A DNA stretch of 50,949 bases from Caballeronia terrestris (GCF_001544515.1 NZ_FCOL02000039.1:1-50949); one strand, 5' to 3'; positions 1 to 8,451 are shown, counted from the stretch's first letter. Numbers and translations: made by a program. Notes: generated by a model not told the origin, from the letters alone.

Positions 1-149
1 GCAAGAAAGCGGACTGGACTTCCGGCTACGACTCGTATTTCAACACCGGCGCGTTAGGTGATTATGCGATGCCTGATTTTGTCGATAAACAGACGGTGGA
101 CCTGGCGAGAAGCGAAGCCGACGCACAATCTTTGCAGAGAGAACTCTAA
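1..149 (+). CDS. 3' end of a probable T6SS effector gene (partial)
   Basis: The frame is open from the window edge to a TAA at 147-149 and encodes about 48 C-terminal residues ending in DLARSEADAQSLQREL. Three bases separate it from the following lipoprotein start. The next genes look like a Tli3-like immunity lipoprotein, a PAAR protein and a possible DUF2875 adaptor. In characterised loci of this type the gene beside the immunity gene encodes a Tle3-type phospholipase effector. The fragment is too short to show any catalytic motif, so the effector call rests on context. A decayed copy of its last codons reappears at 859-939. Confidence 0.5.
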   Translation, partial: KKADWTSGYDSYFNTGALGDYAMPDFVDKQTVDLARSEADAQSLQREL

Positions 150-151
150 AA

Positions 152-844
152 ATGAACATCGCTAAACTTGCCCTGATTCTAAGCGTCGCTGCGTGTACCG
201 CGTGCGTTTCCGATGCGGAGCGCTCGCGCTATTCGGGACCGCAACCGGTTCCGCACTATGACGTGCCGGCACAGGTGATTTACCGCATCGATGACCATCG
301 GTTCATCTCGCTGGAAAACTACAGCGACTGCCACCACGGCGACACGTACTACAACGACACAAAGGAAAGTATTCGCAAGAAACTCGGTCGCAACGCAATC
401 GAGAACTTTCAAGGCCGGTTGATTAATGCAGATCCCAATGGAAAGAACATCGTGATTCCGTCGTCTCAACCGCCGGAACGTGCTTGCAGTGACCGTGGCT
501 GCTCAATTTCGCTGATCTATTCAACCGACAGCGGACGGACGTTTCATGGAATGGTGTACATGAAGAGTTTCGATCCGTTTAAGGATTCGAGTCGATACAC
601 AATTGCCGCTGTAAGTGACGCACTTTTTGTAGTGAAGAAAGCTCGCTTCGATGCGTACATTCGAAAGTTCCCCCTCGTCAAAGATATCGACCTAAAACGA
701 CCCTACCCCGAAGGACTGCGTGACGAGGTAGCGTGGGCTTCCGAAGAGCCACTAATGCCTACGGGACTACACTCCCCCTCCGGCGACGAGCGCTTTACCT
801 GCGACGCCTCCATTCGCCCATCCAACCCACCTAAACCCCAATAA
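152..844 (+). CDS. T6SS immunity lipoprotein, Tli3-like (copy A, stop-loss extended)
   Basis: This 230-residue protein has a short hydrophobic N-terminus with a lipobox-like VAAC (Cys15), which points to a periplasmic lipoprotein. The core starting QVIYRIDDHRFISLENY resembles the Tli3 family that neutralises Tle3 phospholipases; this is recalled, not searched. It is a tandem paralogue of the protein at 942-1592. By hand alignment the first 142 residues differ at 8 positions, while the last 73 shared residues agree at only 34. The TGA that ends copy B is TGC here, so copy A carries 14 extra residues read from former spacer and stops at 842-844, inside a fossil PAAR start. The start lies 3 bases after the upstream stop. 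Confidence 0.6.
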   Translation: MNIAKLALILSVAACTACVSDAERSRYSGPQPVPHYDVPAQVIYRIDDHRFISLENYSDCHHGDTYYNDTKESIRKKLGRNAIENFQGRLINADPNGKNIVIPSSQPPERACSDRGCSISLIYSTDSGRTFHGMVYMKSFDPFKDSSRYTIAAVSDALFVVKKARFDAYIRKFPLVKDIDLKRPYPEGLRDEVAWASEEPLMPTGLHSPSGDERFTCDASIRPSNPPKPQ

Positions 845-939
845 CCCAACGACCTGTCTGCATGATCTTGTCGGCAAACAATAGATTGGACCTGGCGAGA
901 AGCGAAGCCGACGCGCAACTCTTGCGGAGAGAACTCTAA
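841..939 (+). pseudogene. Fossil junction: remnant of PAAR gene start fused to remnant of effector 3' end
   Basis: Bases 841-860 match the start of the intact PAAR gene (1631 onward), with its ATG changed to ATA. From about 859 the sequence switches to a copy of the effector tail, ending DLARSEADAQLLRREL and TAA at 937-939, three bases before the second lipoprotein start. Relative to the intact tail (about 68-149) there is a one-base insertion near 880. The stretch is therefore a scar left by a duplicated effector-immunity-PAAR unit whose middle was lost. Confidence 0.7.
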
Positions 940-941
940 AA

Positions 942-1592
942 ATGAACATCGCTAAATTTGCCCTGATTCTATGCGTCGCCGCGTGTACCGCGTGCGTTTC
1001 CGATGCGGAGCGCTCGCGCTATTCCGCACCGCGACCGGTGCCGCACTATGACGTGCCGGCACAGGTGATTTACCGCATCGATGACCATCGGTTCATTTCG
1101 CTGGAAAACTACAGCGACTGCCACCACGGCGACACGTACTACAACGATACAAAGGAAAGCATTCGCAAGAAACTCGGTCGCAACGGAATCGAGAACTTTC
1201 AAGGCCGGTTGATTAATGCCGATCCCACTGGAAAGAACATCGTGATTCCATCGTCTCAACCACCCGAGCGCGCGTGCAGTGACCGTGGCTGCTCAATTTC
1301 GCTGATCTATTCGACCGACAGCGGACGGACGTTTCATGGAATGGTGTACGTGAAGACCTTCGATCCGTTCAACAGATCGAAGGACTACACAGTGGCCGTA
1401 ACCAATGACCGATTTTACTTGGCAGAGAAAATACAAGATGACGCATACGTCTTGGAATATCCACTCGTTCAAGGTATCGACCTAAATCGACCGTATCCAC
1501 CCGGTGTCCGTGGTAGCAGCTTTACAGCTTCTCGAAAACCTACTTATCTGTCTGGACTTCGCTCCCCCTCCGGCCAAGAACGCTTCACCTGA
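942..1592 (+). CDS. T6SS immunity lipoprotein, Tli3-like (copy B)
   Basis: This 216-residue paralogue of copy A has the same lipobox-like VAAC and the same YRIDDHRFISLENY core. It ends at the ancestral TGA (1590-1592), followed by a 38-base spacer to the PAAR gene. Residues 144-204 differ strongly from copy A, whereas the N-terminal two thirds is almost identical. This fits a conserved scaffold with a diversified effector-facing part. It is probably co-transcribed with the PAAR gene. Copy B probably protects against an effector variant whose own gene is now only a remnant; this is inference. Confidence 0.6.
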   Translation: MNIAKFALILCVAACTACVSDAERSRYSAPRPVPHYDVPAQVIYRIDDHRFISLENYSDCHHGDTYYNDTKESIRKKLGRNGIENFQGRLINADPTGKNIVIPSSQPPERACSDRGCSISLIYSTDSGRTFHGMVYVKTFDPFNRSKDYTVAVTNDRFYLAEKIQDDAYVLEYPLVQGIDLNRPYPPGVRGSSFTASRKPTYLSGLRSPSGQERFT

Positions 1593-1630
1593 GACACATC
1601 CATTCGCCCATTCAACCCACCTAAACCCCA

Positions 1631-1894
1631 ATGACCCAACGACCCGTTTGTTTCGGCGACTCGACCACGCACGGCGGCAAGGTGATCGAAGCCACATCGA
1701 CGTTCTCGCTGGACGGAAAAAAGGTCGCGCTCAAAGGCGATCTCGTATCCTGTCCCGAGCACGGTGATAACCCGATCATCGAAGGCGGAAGCGGCTACAT
1801 CGAGAACGGCCGCGCGCTGGTAGTTCACCACTGCCGCACGCAGTGCGGAAGCCTCGTCATCGCACGGGATAACGCTGGGATGACTATTGCATGA
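1631..1894 (+). CDS. PAAR domain protein (T6SS spike tip)
   Basis: The 87-residue product is a single PAAR domain. It has the opening GDSTTHGGKVIEA, a central GDLVSCPEHGDNPIIEGG and a closing CRTQCGSLVIA, with the Cys and His residues typical of the zinc-bound cone tip. PAAR proteins cap the VgrG spike and recruit effectors. The length matches stand-alone PAAR proteins, with no effector extension. The stop overlaps the next start (ATGA at 1891-1894), indicating translational coupling to the downstream membrane protein. Confidence 0.9.
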   Translation: MTQRPVCFGDSTTHGGKVIEATSTFSLDGKKVALKGDLVSCPEHGDNPIIEGGSGYIENGRALVVHHCRTQCGSLVIARDNAGMTIA

Positions 1895-3309
1895 GCATGT
1901 CGTGGAAGACGCCCGACATACCGGAGCACGAGCACGGCAAGCCACCGTCCGTATGGTTGAGTGTCGTCGCTTTCATCGTTACCCTGGCCGCGGGAATCGT
2001 CTTCATGGTGCTGACATGGGAACACGGCAAGTCCGCCATCTCAGGCCCGTTCTTCGTGCAAGTGCTAATACTGCTGCTGGCATGGGGCACGGCATGCGCC
2101 TTGATGTATGTCAGGTACGAGAATTGGATCGATGAGGTTGACTGGTGGAATTACCTGTGCAAGCTGACACGCGCTCACTGGCGGTACTGGGCGCAGGCGC
2201 ACCTGTCAATGGTCGGCAGTGTCGCGCTGACGCCCGAGGCAGAACTGGCCGAACGCCTGCTGGGCCTCGAAGGCAACGCGCCGGTGAATCCGGGCAAGGT
2301 CCTGCCGCTGCCCGCCGGCTTGGTGGCTACCGAGCAGTCGCGAATTGAATTCGTCCTTGAGCAACTGGTGACGCCGTTTGCCGGACATCTGTCCCGCTTC
2401 GCAGGCGTCCATGCGTTCCATATCGTTTTGCAATCCGGCAGCGAGCAGGATGAATCAGAACTGCATGCGGTGCTGCAAAAACTGAAGCTGCGCAACCTTG
2501 ACCTCGTGAAGGTTCTACGAACCGAGCCGGGAACAGAGCAAGCCATGTTCGAGCAGTGGCTGTCGGGCAACGGCATGCCCGACTTCTGTCTGCTGCTCGG
2601 TTGCCAGTTGCACGAGGAAGGACAGGAGCCGTCGTGGTCCGAAGCGGCGGTTGGCATCCTGTTTGCGTCCGCTGCGATGCTTACGCGGTACGCAGACAAG
2701 CTGAAGCTCCAGGCAAGATTGTTCCGGCCGATTTCGTCGGCCTCCGATTCAGTGAACGACTCGCTGAACACACTGCTGGCGGCCGTACAGACGCCAAAGG
2801 AGCGGATCAAGCATCTCTGGCTGAGTCGTCTGCCCCGGCAGGCGCGTCACGCGACACTTGCCGCGCTCAAGGATGCCGGGCTGGAACTCCCGGCACACGA
2901 CGTCGATCGTGCAATCGGAAAGCCGGGGCCTGTGAATTCGCTGTTGCTGCAAGCCCTCGCCGGGGAGATGGTGCAGCACGGCCAAGGCACGCAACTGGTT
3001 GCTTTGCCAGACTCGGAGGGCGTCATGCTCAATCTCGTCGGAGTCCAGACCGCACCAGTTCCAAAGGTCGAACCGGTCTACTTCGGAGGCCTCAGTCTGT
3101 CGGTTTCGGTCGGCGCCAGCTGCACCTTTGTAGCGCTGCTCTTCATGCTGGAGGCTGTCGGCGCGCGCAGTGGATGGTTCTGGTGCGTGCTTGTCGGCTT
3201 TTTGCTGTTGATCCCCATCCAGTTTGGCGTCTCGATACTGAAGCGGCGCCTCATGGAGGATGATTTCTACCAGCGCCTGCATGCTCAAACGACGCAGACG
3301 AGCACATGA
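1891..3309 (+). CDS. T6SS-linked membrane protein, possible DUF2875 (Tla3-type) effector adaptor
   Basis: This 472-residue protein has two hydrophobic segments near the N-terminus (about residues 24-47 and 53-73), a soluble central region of roughly 320 residues, and two more segments near the C-terminus (about 400-423 and 428-449). It follows PAAR by a 4-base overlap. In known Tle3/Tli3 loci a DUF2875 protein (Tla3) acts as the adaptor that takes the effector to VgrG, and size and position fit that role. The family call is from memory and context, since no diagnostic motif can be checked by eye. An unrelated T6SS-associated membrane protein is the alternative. Confidence 0.5.
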   Translation: MSMSWKTPDIPEHEHGKPPSVWLSVVAFIVTLAAGIVFMVLTWEHGKSAISGPFFVQVLILLLAWGTACALMYVRYENWIDEVDWWNYLCKLTRAHWRYWAQAHLSMVGSVALTPEAELAERLLGLEGNAPVNPGKVLPLPAGLVATEQSRIEFVLEQLVTPFAGHLSRFAGVHAFHIVLQSGSEQDESELHAVLQKLKLRNLDLVKVLRTEPGTEQAMFEQWLSGNGMPDFCLLLGCQLHEEGQEPSWSEAAVGILFASAAMLTRYADKLKLQARLFRPISSASDSVNDSLNTLLAAVQTPKERIKHLWLSRLPRQARHATLAALKDAGLELPAHDVDRAIGKPGPVNSLLLQALAGEMVQHGQGTQLVALPDSEGVMLNLVGVQTAPVPKVEPVYFGGLSLSVSVGASCTFVALLFMLEAVGARSGWFWCVLVGFLLLIPIQFGVSILKRRLMEDDFYQRLHAQTTQTST

Positions 3310-3322
3310 GGGCGCGTCAGAT

Positions 3323-3763
3323 ATGAAACCGGGTCTTGACTATCCACCGGGTAGATATTTTTTGTTGTTCCGGCTGATCGATCCTACATTGCGCCTGATC
3401 TGGCTCGGCATGTTGTTATCAACTGCCTGAGCATTGGGCGTCGGTTGGCTGGCGGCACTCGACACTGGATTGCCCATCTTTCTGCAGGCAGGATTGGTCA
3501 TGCTGGGTGCGACTCTCGGCGATATCGGCGCAGAATTGAACCATCAGTGGCGCTATTACATGGTTCGCAAGCTATACATCGAGGATATCGTCGATGGACT
3601 TTGCCTCGATCGTGGAACGGCCATAAACGAACCCAATGCGTGGAGATGGTATCGCCAGCGAGGTGCGCCTTGGCGCATCGATCCCAATCGCGAGCGACCC
3701 CGTGTGCGAGTGGTGGTGGCGCTGGCACGACTGGAAGACATCAAGCGGGCGTTTCGCGACTGA
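3323..3763 (+). pseudogene. Small two-TM membrane protein interrupted by an in-frame TGA
   Basis: An ATG at 3323, 13 bases after the previous stop, opens a frame of 35 codons ending at TGA 3428-3430. The same frame continues without further stops to TGA 3761-3763. Read through, the product would be 146 residues with two membrane segments (about 24-43 and 48-66) and a basic tail containing WRWYRQRGAPWRIDP. The stop falls inside the first hydrophobic segment. Re-initiation at the TTG at 3434 would give only the second half. It is probably a recently inactivated last gene of the T6SS operon; no function is recognised. Confidence 0.6.
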
Positions 3764-4204
3764 GGCGAGCGAAACGACGCCTTGAGATCGAGCGCGTTCG
3801 ATCGGCGTGTTGCGTTCTCGATGTAGAGAAAATGATCGGATTCCAGCCAACCGAGCCGATCGGCGATGACAATTCGGCCTCAGGAGATGCCGAATCAAGC
3901 CGACAGTTACGTCACTCAACGACATGCGTCACGTCTACCAAGCGGTGTTGCGCACTGGGTGCGCATTTGCCGCCGGTTTGCCTCACATGTGCCTCAAAAG
4001 CAAAGAAGAAACTTTATCCCTTGAAGATCAAATTGTGGAAAGACTGCAGATAAAGGCTGACATGCGACGGTCTTTGCTTGCACTGTCCTCTTCGGGACGA
4101 ACTCACGCTCCTTACACGGCATTTCACGCTGGGCGTTTCCAGCACCTAAGACCGTTCGATACGCTTGTCTCTTAAGCGCATCGAAACGGCGCAGCGCAAA
4201 GGTC
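3764..4204. other. Intergenic, no supported gene (441 bp)
   Basis: The stretch between the T6SS island and the convergent garD gene has lower GC than its surroundings and no reading frame with convincing codon use. A frame at 3924-4175 can be read but shows no motif and no clear ribosome binding site. I see no terminator hairpin or repeat. Confidence 0.5.
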
Positions 4205-5791
4205 TCAAGTCACCGGCGCCGGATTAAACAAAACCAGCGCATTGTGCAGCTTCAACTTCTCCGCGCAAGTCTGCTTGCGTCCGCTCGCGACTTCGAGCAT
4301 CAGCCTGAACAACTCCCAACCCACGTCTTCGATGGAAGACTCGCCGGTCGCGATCGTCCCGGCGTTGATGTCCATCAGATCGTGCCAGCGGCGCGCGAGA
4401 TCGGAGCGCGTCGCGACCTTGATCACCGGCACTTCCGCGAGGCTGTAAGGCGTGCCGCGACCGGTGGTAAATACATGCAGGTTGATCCCCGCCGCCACCT
4501 GCAGCGTGCCGCAAATAAAGTCGCTAGCAGGCGTGGCAGCGTAAATCAGCCCCTTCTGCCTGACTTTCTCCCCCGGCGACAACACGCCCGAAATCGCCGA
4601 ATTGCCCGACTTGATGATCGACCCCATCGCCTTCTCGACGATGTTCGACAGTCCGCCCTTCTTGTTTCCAGGCGTCGTGTTCGCGCTGCGATCGGCGCTG
4701 CCGCGCTTCAGGTAATCGTCATACCACTGCATCTCGCGGATGATCGCCGCCGCCACGTCCGGATTCGCCGCACGGCTCGTCAACTGATCGACGCCATCGC
4801 GCACTTCCGTGACCTCGGAGAACATCACGGTCGCGCCCGCGCGCACGAGCAGATCGGTGGCAAAACCCACCGCCGGATTCGCCGTCAGCCCTGAAAACGC
4901 ATCGCTGCCGCCGCACTGCACGCCGATCACGAGGTCAGATGCCGGACACGTCTCGCGACGGCGGTTGTTCAATCGTCTGAGGTGATGTTCGGCCATCTTC
5001 ATGATCGACTCGATCATCGACTGGAAGCCGACGTGCTCCTCGTCCTGCAGCACGACGACGTCGCCGTTCGCATCGGCGCCGGAATCGCCGATGTCGGCGA
5101 CGTCGTCCGCAGCGGTCGTCGCGATCGGGATCGTTCCCGGCGGCATCAGGCGCTCGGGCTGCAGCTTCTCGCAGCCGAGGCTCACCATCATCACCTCGCC
5201 GCCGAAGTTCGGATTCAGGCTGATGTTGCGCACGGTGCGGATCGGCACCATCGCGTCGGGCGCGTCGATCGCGACGCCGCAGCCGTACGTGTGGCCGAGG
5301 CTCACGACATCGTCGACATTCGGAAAGCGCGGCAGCAACTCGCTCTTGATGCGCGCGACCGCGTGTTGCACGACGTCGGCGACGCACTGCACGGTCGTCG
5401 TGATCGCGAGGATGTTGCGCGACCCGACGGTGCCGTCCGCGTTGCGATAGCCCTCGAATGTGAAGCCTTCGAGCGGCGCCATCTCGGGCGCCTTCACGGT
5501 CGCGATCGGCAAGCCTTCCAGTCCCGGCGGGCTCGGCATGCGGATCACGTGCTCGTTGATCCAGCTTCCTTTCAGCAGGTTCTTCAGCGCGTAGCCGATC
5601 ACCACGTTATAGCGAATGACTTCGTCGCCCTCGGCGAGATCCTTCAGCGCAACCTTGTGCCCCTGCGGCACGCGCTCTCGCAGCACCAGGCCGTCGGCGA
5701 ACGTGGCGCCTTCGGGCAGCCCGCCGTCGTTGACGACGATCGCGACGTTGTCTTGCGGGTGAACGCGAATGTAAAGAGGAGACTGTTCCAT
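4205..5791 (-). CDS. garD: Galactarate dehydratase
   Basis: The 528-residue enzyme matches the usual GarD length (about 523). It removes water from D-galactarate to give 5-dehydro-4-deoxy-D-glucarate, using iron, in the cytoplasm. The N-terminus (MEQSPLYIRVHPQDNVAIVV) is a SAF-like domain, followed by the UxaA/GarD catalytic core with SLGHTYGCGVAIDAP and GVQCGGSDAFSGLTANPAVG. The frame stays open a further 42 codons upstream. The start at 5791 is chosen because AAGGA precedes it with good spacing and family homology begins there. It diverges from kdgD, whose product consumes the GarD product. Confidence 0.95.
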   Translation of the reverse strand: MEQSPLYIRVHPQDNVAIVVNDGGLPEGATFADGLVLRERVPQGHKVALKDLAEGDEVIRYNVVIGYALKNLLKGSWINEHVIRMPSPPGLEGLPIATVKAPEMAPLEGFTFEGYRNADGTVGSRNILAITTTVQCVADVVQHAVARIKSELLPRFPNVDDVVSLGHTYGCGVAIDAPDAMVPIRTVRNISLNPNFGGEVMMVSLGCEKLQPERLMPPGTIPIATTAADDVADIGDSGADANGDVVVLQDEEHVGFQSMIESIMKMAEHHLRRLNNRRRETCPASDLVIGVQCGGSDAFSGLTANPAVGFATDLLVRAGATVMFSEVTEVRDGVDQLTSRAANPDVAAAIIREMQWYDDYLKRGSADRSANTTPGNKKGGLSNIVEKAMGSIIKSGNSAISGVLSPGEKVRQKGLIYAATPASDFICGTLQVAAGINLHVFTTGRGTPYSLAEVPVIKVATRSDLARRWHDLMDINAGTIATGESSIEDVGWELFRLMLEVASGRKQTCAEKLKLHNALVLFNPAPVT

Positions 5792-5839
5792 GTGACCGGT
5801 CCTTGATTGTTCGTCCGACAGCTTTGCCATGTCGTTATC

Positions 5840-5955
5840 ATACGTCATCCTACAACTATGCGTTTTGTGATCGACGTAAGCATTTACCCTTAAATACCGG
5901 CTCAAACCTACATTCACGGTTGTACGAGTCGATTGTACGTTGTACGATGACGTAT
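5840..5955. promoter_or_regulatory. Divergent garD/kdgD control region with paired operator-like repeats
   Basis: The 17-base stretch 5840-5856 (ATACGTCATCCTACAAC) recurs as its reverse complement at 5939-5955 with one mismatch, so one arm faces each gene. TTGTACG also occurs three times, at 5920, 5933 and 5940. FCD-type GntR regulators bind short inverted repeats with a GTAC-like core, and one is encoded nearby at 8497-9237. The arrangement suggests that both divergent promoters answer to the same repressor. The binding itself is inferred. Confidence 0.6.
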
Positions 5956-5999
5956 CAGCTAGGCACCCAATTCACCCCGCCGCACTTGGACATTCAACC

Positions 6000-6917
6000 A
6001 TGACGACACCGCAAGAACTCAAGCAAATCGTTTCCGAAGGCCTGCTCTCCTTCCCGATCACCGATTTCGACGCCAACGGCGATTTCCGCGCCGACACCTA
6101 CGCTGAACGCCTCGAATGGCTCGCCCCTTACGGCGCGACGGCGCTGTTCGCGGCAGGCGGCACGGGCGAATTCTTCTCGCTGACGAAGAGCGACTACTCG
6201 AACGTGATCCGCACGGCGACCGAAACCTGCAAGGGCAAGGTGCCAATCCTGGCGGGCGCGGGCGGTCCGACGCGCGTCGCGATTGAATACGCGAAGGAAG
6301 CCGAACGCCTCGGCGCGAACGGCATCCTGCTGATGCCGCATTACCTGACCGAAGCGTCGCAGGAAGGTATCGCGGCGCACGCGGAAGAGGTTTGCAAGGC
6401 GGTCCCGAATATCGGCGTAATCATCTATAACCGCGCGAATTCGAAACTGAACGCGGACATGCTGGAACGCCTCGCGGACCGCTGCCCGAACCTGATCGGC
6501 TTCAAGGACGGCGTGGGCGAAATCGAATCGATGGTGACGATCCGCCGCCGTCTGGGCGACCGTTTCTCTTACCTCGGTGGCCTGCCGACCGCGGAAGTCT
6601 ACGCAGCGGCCTACAAGGCGCTCGGCGTGCCGGTGTATTCGTCGGCGGTGTTCAACTTCATCCCGAAGACGGCGATGGACTTCTACCGCGCGATCGCCGC
6701 CGATGATCATGCGACCGTCGGCAAGCTGATCGACGAATTCTTCCTGCCGTACCTCGCGATCCGCAATCGCCGTGCGGGCTACGCGGTCAGCATCGTAAAG
6801 GCGGGCGCGAAGCTCGTCGGTCACGATGCGGGCCCGGTGCGCGCCCCGCTGACCGACCTGAACGACGAAGAACTGGCGCAACTCGACGTGCTCATCAAGA
6901 AGCTCGGCGCCCAGTAA
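6000..6917 (+). CDS. kdgD: 5-dehydro-4-deoxyglucarate dehydratase
   Basis: This 305-residue DapA-superfamily TIM barrel dehydrates and decarboxylates 5-dehydro-4-deoxyglucarate to 2-oxoglutarate semialdehyde. Visible motifs are GGTGEFFSLTKSDY in the substrate-binding loop, VIIYNRAN with the conserved Tyr, and LIGFKDGVGE, whose Lys is the Schiff-base residue. The frame opens at 5940, but the ATG at 6000 is the family start (MTTPQELKQIVSEGLLSFP), and the upstream part overlaps the operator repeats. It is followed after 63 bases by a permease, as in Burkholderiaceae glucarate/galactarate loci. Confidence 0.95.
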   Translation: MTTPQELKQIVSEGLLSFPITDFDANGDFRADTYAERLEWLAPYGATALFAAGGTGEFFSLTKSDYSNVIRTATETCKGKVPILAGAGGPTRVAIEYAKEAERLGANGILLMPHYLTEASQEGIAAHAEEVCKAVPNIGVIIYNRANSKLNADMLERLADRCPNLIGFKDGVGEIESMVTIRRRLGDRFSYLGGLPTAEVYAAAYKALGVPVYSSAVFNFIPKTAMDFYRAIAADDHATVGKLIDEFFLPYLAIRNRRAGYAVSIVKAGAKLVGHDAGPVRAPLTDLNDEELAQLDVLIKKLGAQ

Positions 6918-6980
6918 GTAGTCAAGCGGCGCCGGCATCCGCCGTCGCCGCTCATTACGATTTTCGGAGACAAACCCGCC

Positions 6981-8348
6981 ATGCAGACGACCCACGTTGC
7001 CAGCGCCGCCGGCGTAGCGAAACGCACGAGCGTTCGCTATTCGATCCTGCTGATGATCTTCCTCATCACGACGTTCAACTACGCGGACCGCGCGACGCTT
7101 TCGGTGACGGGCTCCGCGATGCGCGGCGAGTTCGGCTTCGACGCGATCAAGATGGGCTACATCTTCTCCGCGTTCAGTTGGGCGTACGTGCTCTCGCAAC
7201 TGCCGGCGGGCTGGCTCCTCGACCGCTTCGGCGCGCGCCGCGTCTATGCGGCGAGCATCTTCCTGTGGTCGCTCTTCACGCTGCTGCAAAGCGCGATCGG
7301 CCTCGCGGGCAGCGCGGCCGCGGCGGTCACCACGCTGTTCGTGCTGCGCTTTTTGATGGGGGCGGCCGAATCGCCGGCGTTTCCGGCAAACGCGAAGGTC
7401 GTCGCGAGCTGGTTTCCGACGGCCGAGCGCGGCACGGCATCGGCGATCTTCAACTCGGCGCAGTATTTCGCGGCCGTCGTATTCACGCCGCTGATGGCGT
7501 GGGTCACGCACCGCTTCGGCTGGCATCAGGTGTACATCATGATGGGCGTCGCGGGGCTGCTGCTCGCGCTGACGTGGCTCAAGGTGATGAAGAACCCCGC
7601 CGATCATCCGCGCGTGAACAAGGCGGAACTCGATCACATCGAACAGGGCGGCGGCGTCATTACGGCGAAGAAATCGGCGTTTCCGTCGGCGACGGCGCAA
7701 CCGCGCAGCACCGCGAGCTGGTCGCTCGTGCGCCAGTTGCTCGGCAACCGCATGCTGCTCGGCGTCTATCTCGCGCAGTACTGCATCAACGTGCTGACGT
7801 ACTTCTTCCTTACGTGGTTCCCGATTTATCTCGTGCAGGCGCGCGGCATGACGATCCTGCAGGCGGGCCTGATCGCCTCGCTGCCCGCGATCTGCGGCTT
7901 CACGGGCGGCGTGCTCGGCGGCGTGATCTCGGACGGATTGATCCGGCGCGGTTTTTCGCTCACCGTCGCGCGCAAGTTGCCCATCGTGGGCGGGATGCTG
8001 CTGTCGTCGTGCATCATCGGCTGCAATTATGTTTCGACCGACTGGATCGTCGTCGCACTGATGTCGCTCGCGTTCTTCGGCAAGGGCATCGGCGCGCTCG
8101 GCTGGGCCGTCGTCGCCGATACGTCGCCGAAGGAAGCCATCGGCCTCTCGGGATCGATCTTCAACATGTTCGGCAACGTCGCGGGCATCGTGACGCCGAT
8201 CGTGATCGGCTATCTCGTCGCGACGAGCGGCGGCTCGTTCAACGGCGCGCTCGTCTTCGTCGGCATCAATGCGCTGCTCACGGTTTTCAGCTATCTCGTG
8301 ATCGTAAAAGACATCAAGCGCGTCGAACTCCGTCCGGTGGCGCAGTGA
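6981..8348 (+). CDS. MFS permease for galactarate/glucarate (GudP/GarP type)
   Basis: The 455-residue protein has the twelve-helix pattern of the anion:cation symporter family. It shows FNYADRATLSVTG in helix 1, the GWLLDRFGARRVY loop after helix 2, and LRFLMGAAESPAFPANAKVVASWFP. This family includes the E. coli glucarate/galactarate permeases GudP and GarP. Its place between kdgD and the GntR regulator makes hexarate uptake the likely role. The start at 6981 has CGGAGA upstream. The exact diacid transported cannot be read from sequence. Confidence 0.85.
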   Translation: MQTTHVASAAGVAKRTSVRYSILLMIFLITTFNYADRATLSVTGSAMRGEFGFDAIKMGYIFSAFSWAYVLSQLPAGWLLDRFGARRVYAASIFLWSLFTLLQSAIGLAGSAAAAVTTLFVLRFLMGAAESPAFPANAKVVASWFPTAERGTASAIFNSAQYFAAVVFTPLMAWVTHRFGWHQVYIMMGVAGLLLALTWLKVMKNPADHPRVNKAELDHIEQGGGVITAKKSAFPSATAQPRSTASWSLVRQLLGNRMLLGVYLAQYCINVLTYFFLTWFPIYLVQARGMTILQAGLIASLPAICGFTGGVLGGVISDGLIRRGFSLTVARKLPIVGGMLLSSCIIGCNYVSTDWIVVALMSLAFFGKGIGALGWAVVADTSPKEAIGLSGSIFNMFGNVAGIVTPIVIGYLVATSGGSFNGALVFVGINALLTVFSYLVIVKDIKRVELRPVAQ

Positions 8349-8430
8349 ACGGAACGCGTCTGATGACTTACGACTGCTCGCGCCGCGCGCCAATCGCGGC
8401 GTGCTCCACGGGCAAATCCGGGTCCGGCCA

Positions 8431-8451
8431 GTCGTCAGACAACGCTATAAT
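8431..8451 (+). promoter_or_regulatory. Possible promoter and operator of the GntR regulator
   Basis: TATAAT at 8446-8451 is a perfect -10 box 45 bases before the regulator start. Just before it, GTCGTCAGACAAC (8431-8443) matches 10 of 13 positions of GTCATCCTACAAC from the garD/kdgD operator. This suggests autoregulation by the same protein. No good -35 box is visible. Confidence 0.4.

Noticed and set aside
3924..4175. 83-codon frame between the T6SS island and garD
   Set aside because: There is no ribosome binding site, motif or codon bias to support it.
5994..8393. Long minus-strand open frame (about 800 codons) antisense to kdgD and the permease
   Set aside because: The predicted product is Arg/Asp/His-rich without domains, as expected for a shadow frame in GC-rich DNA. 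kdgD and the permease on the other strand are certain.
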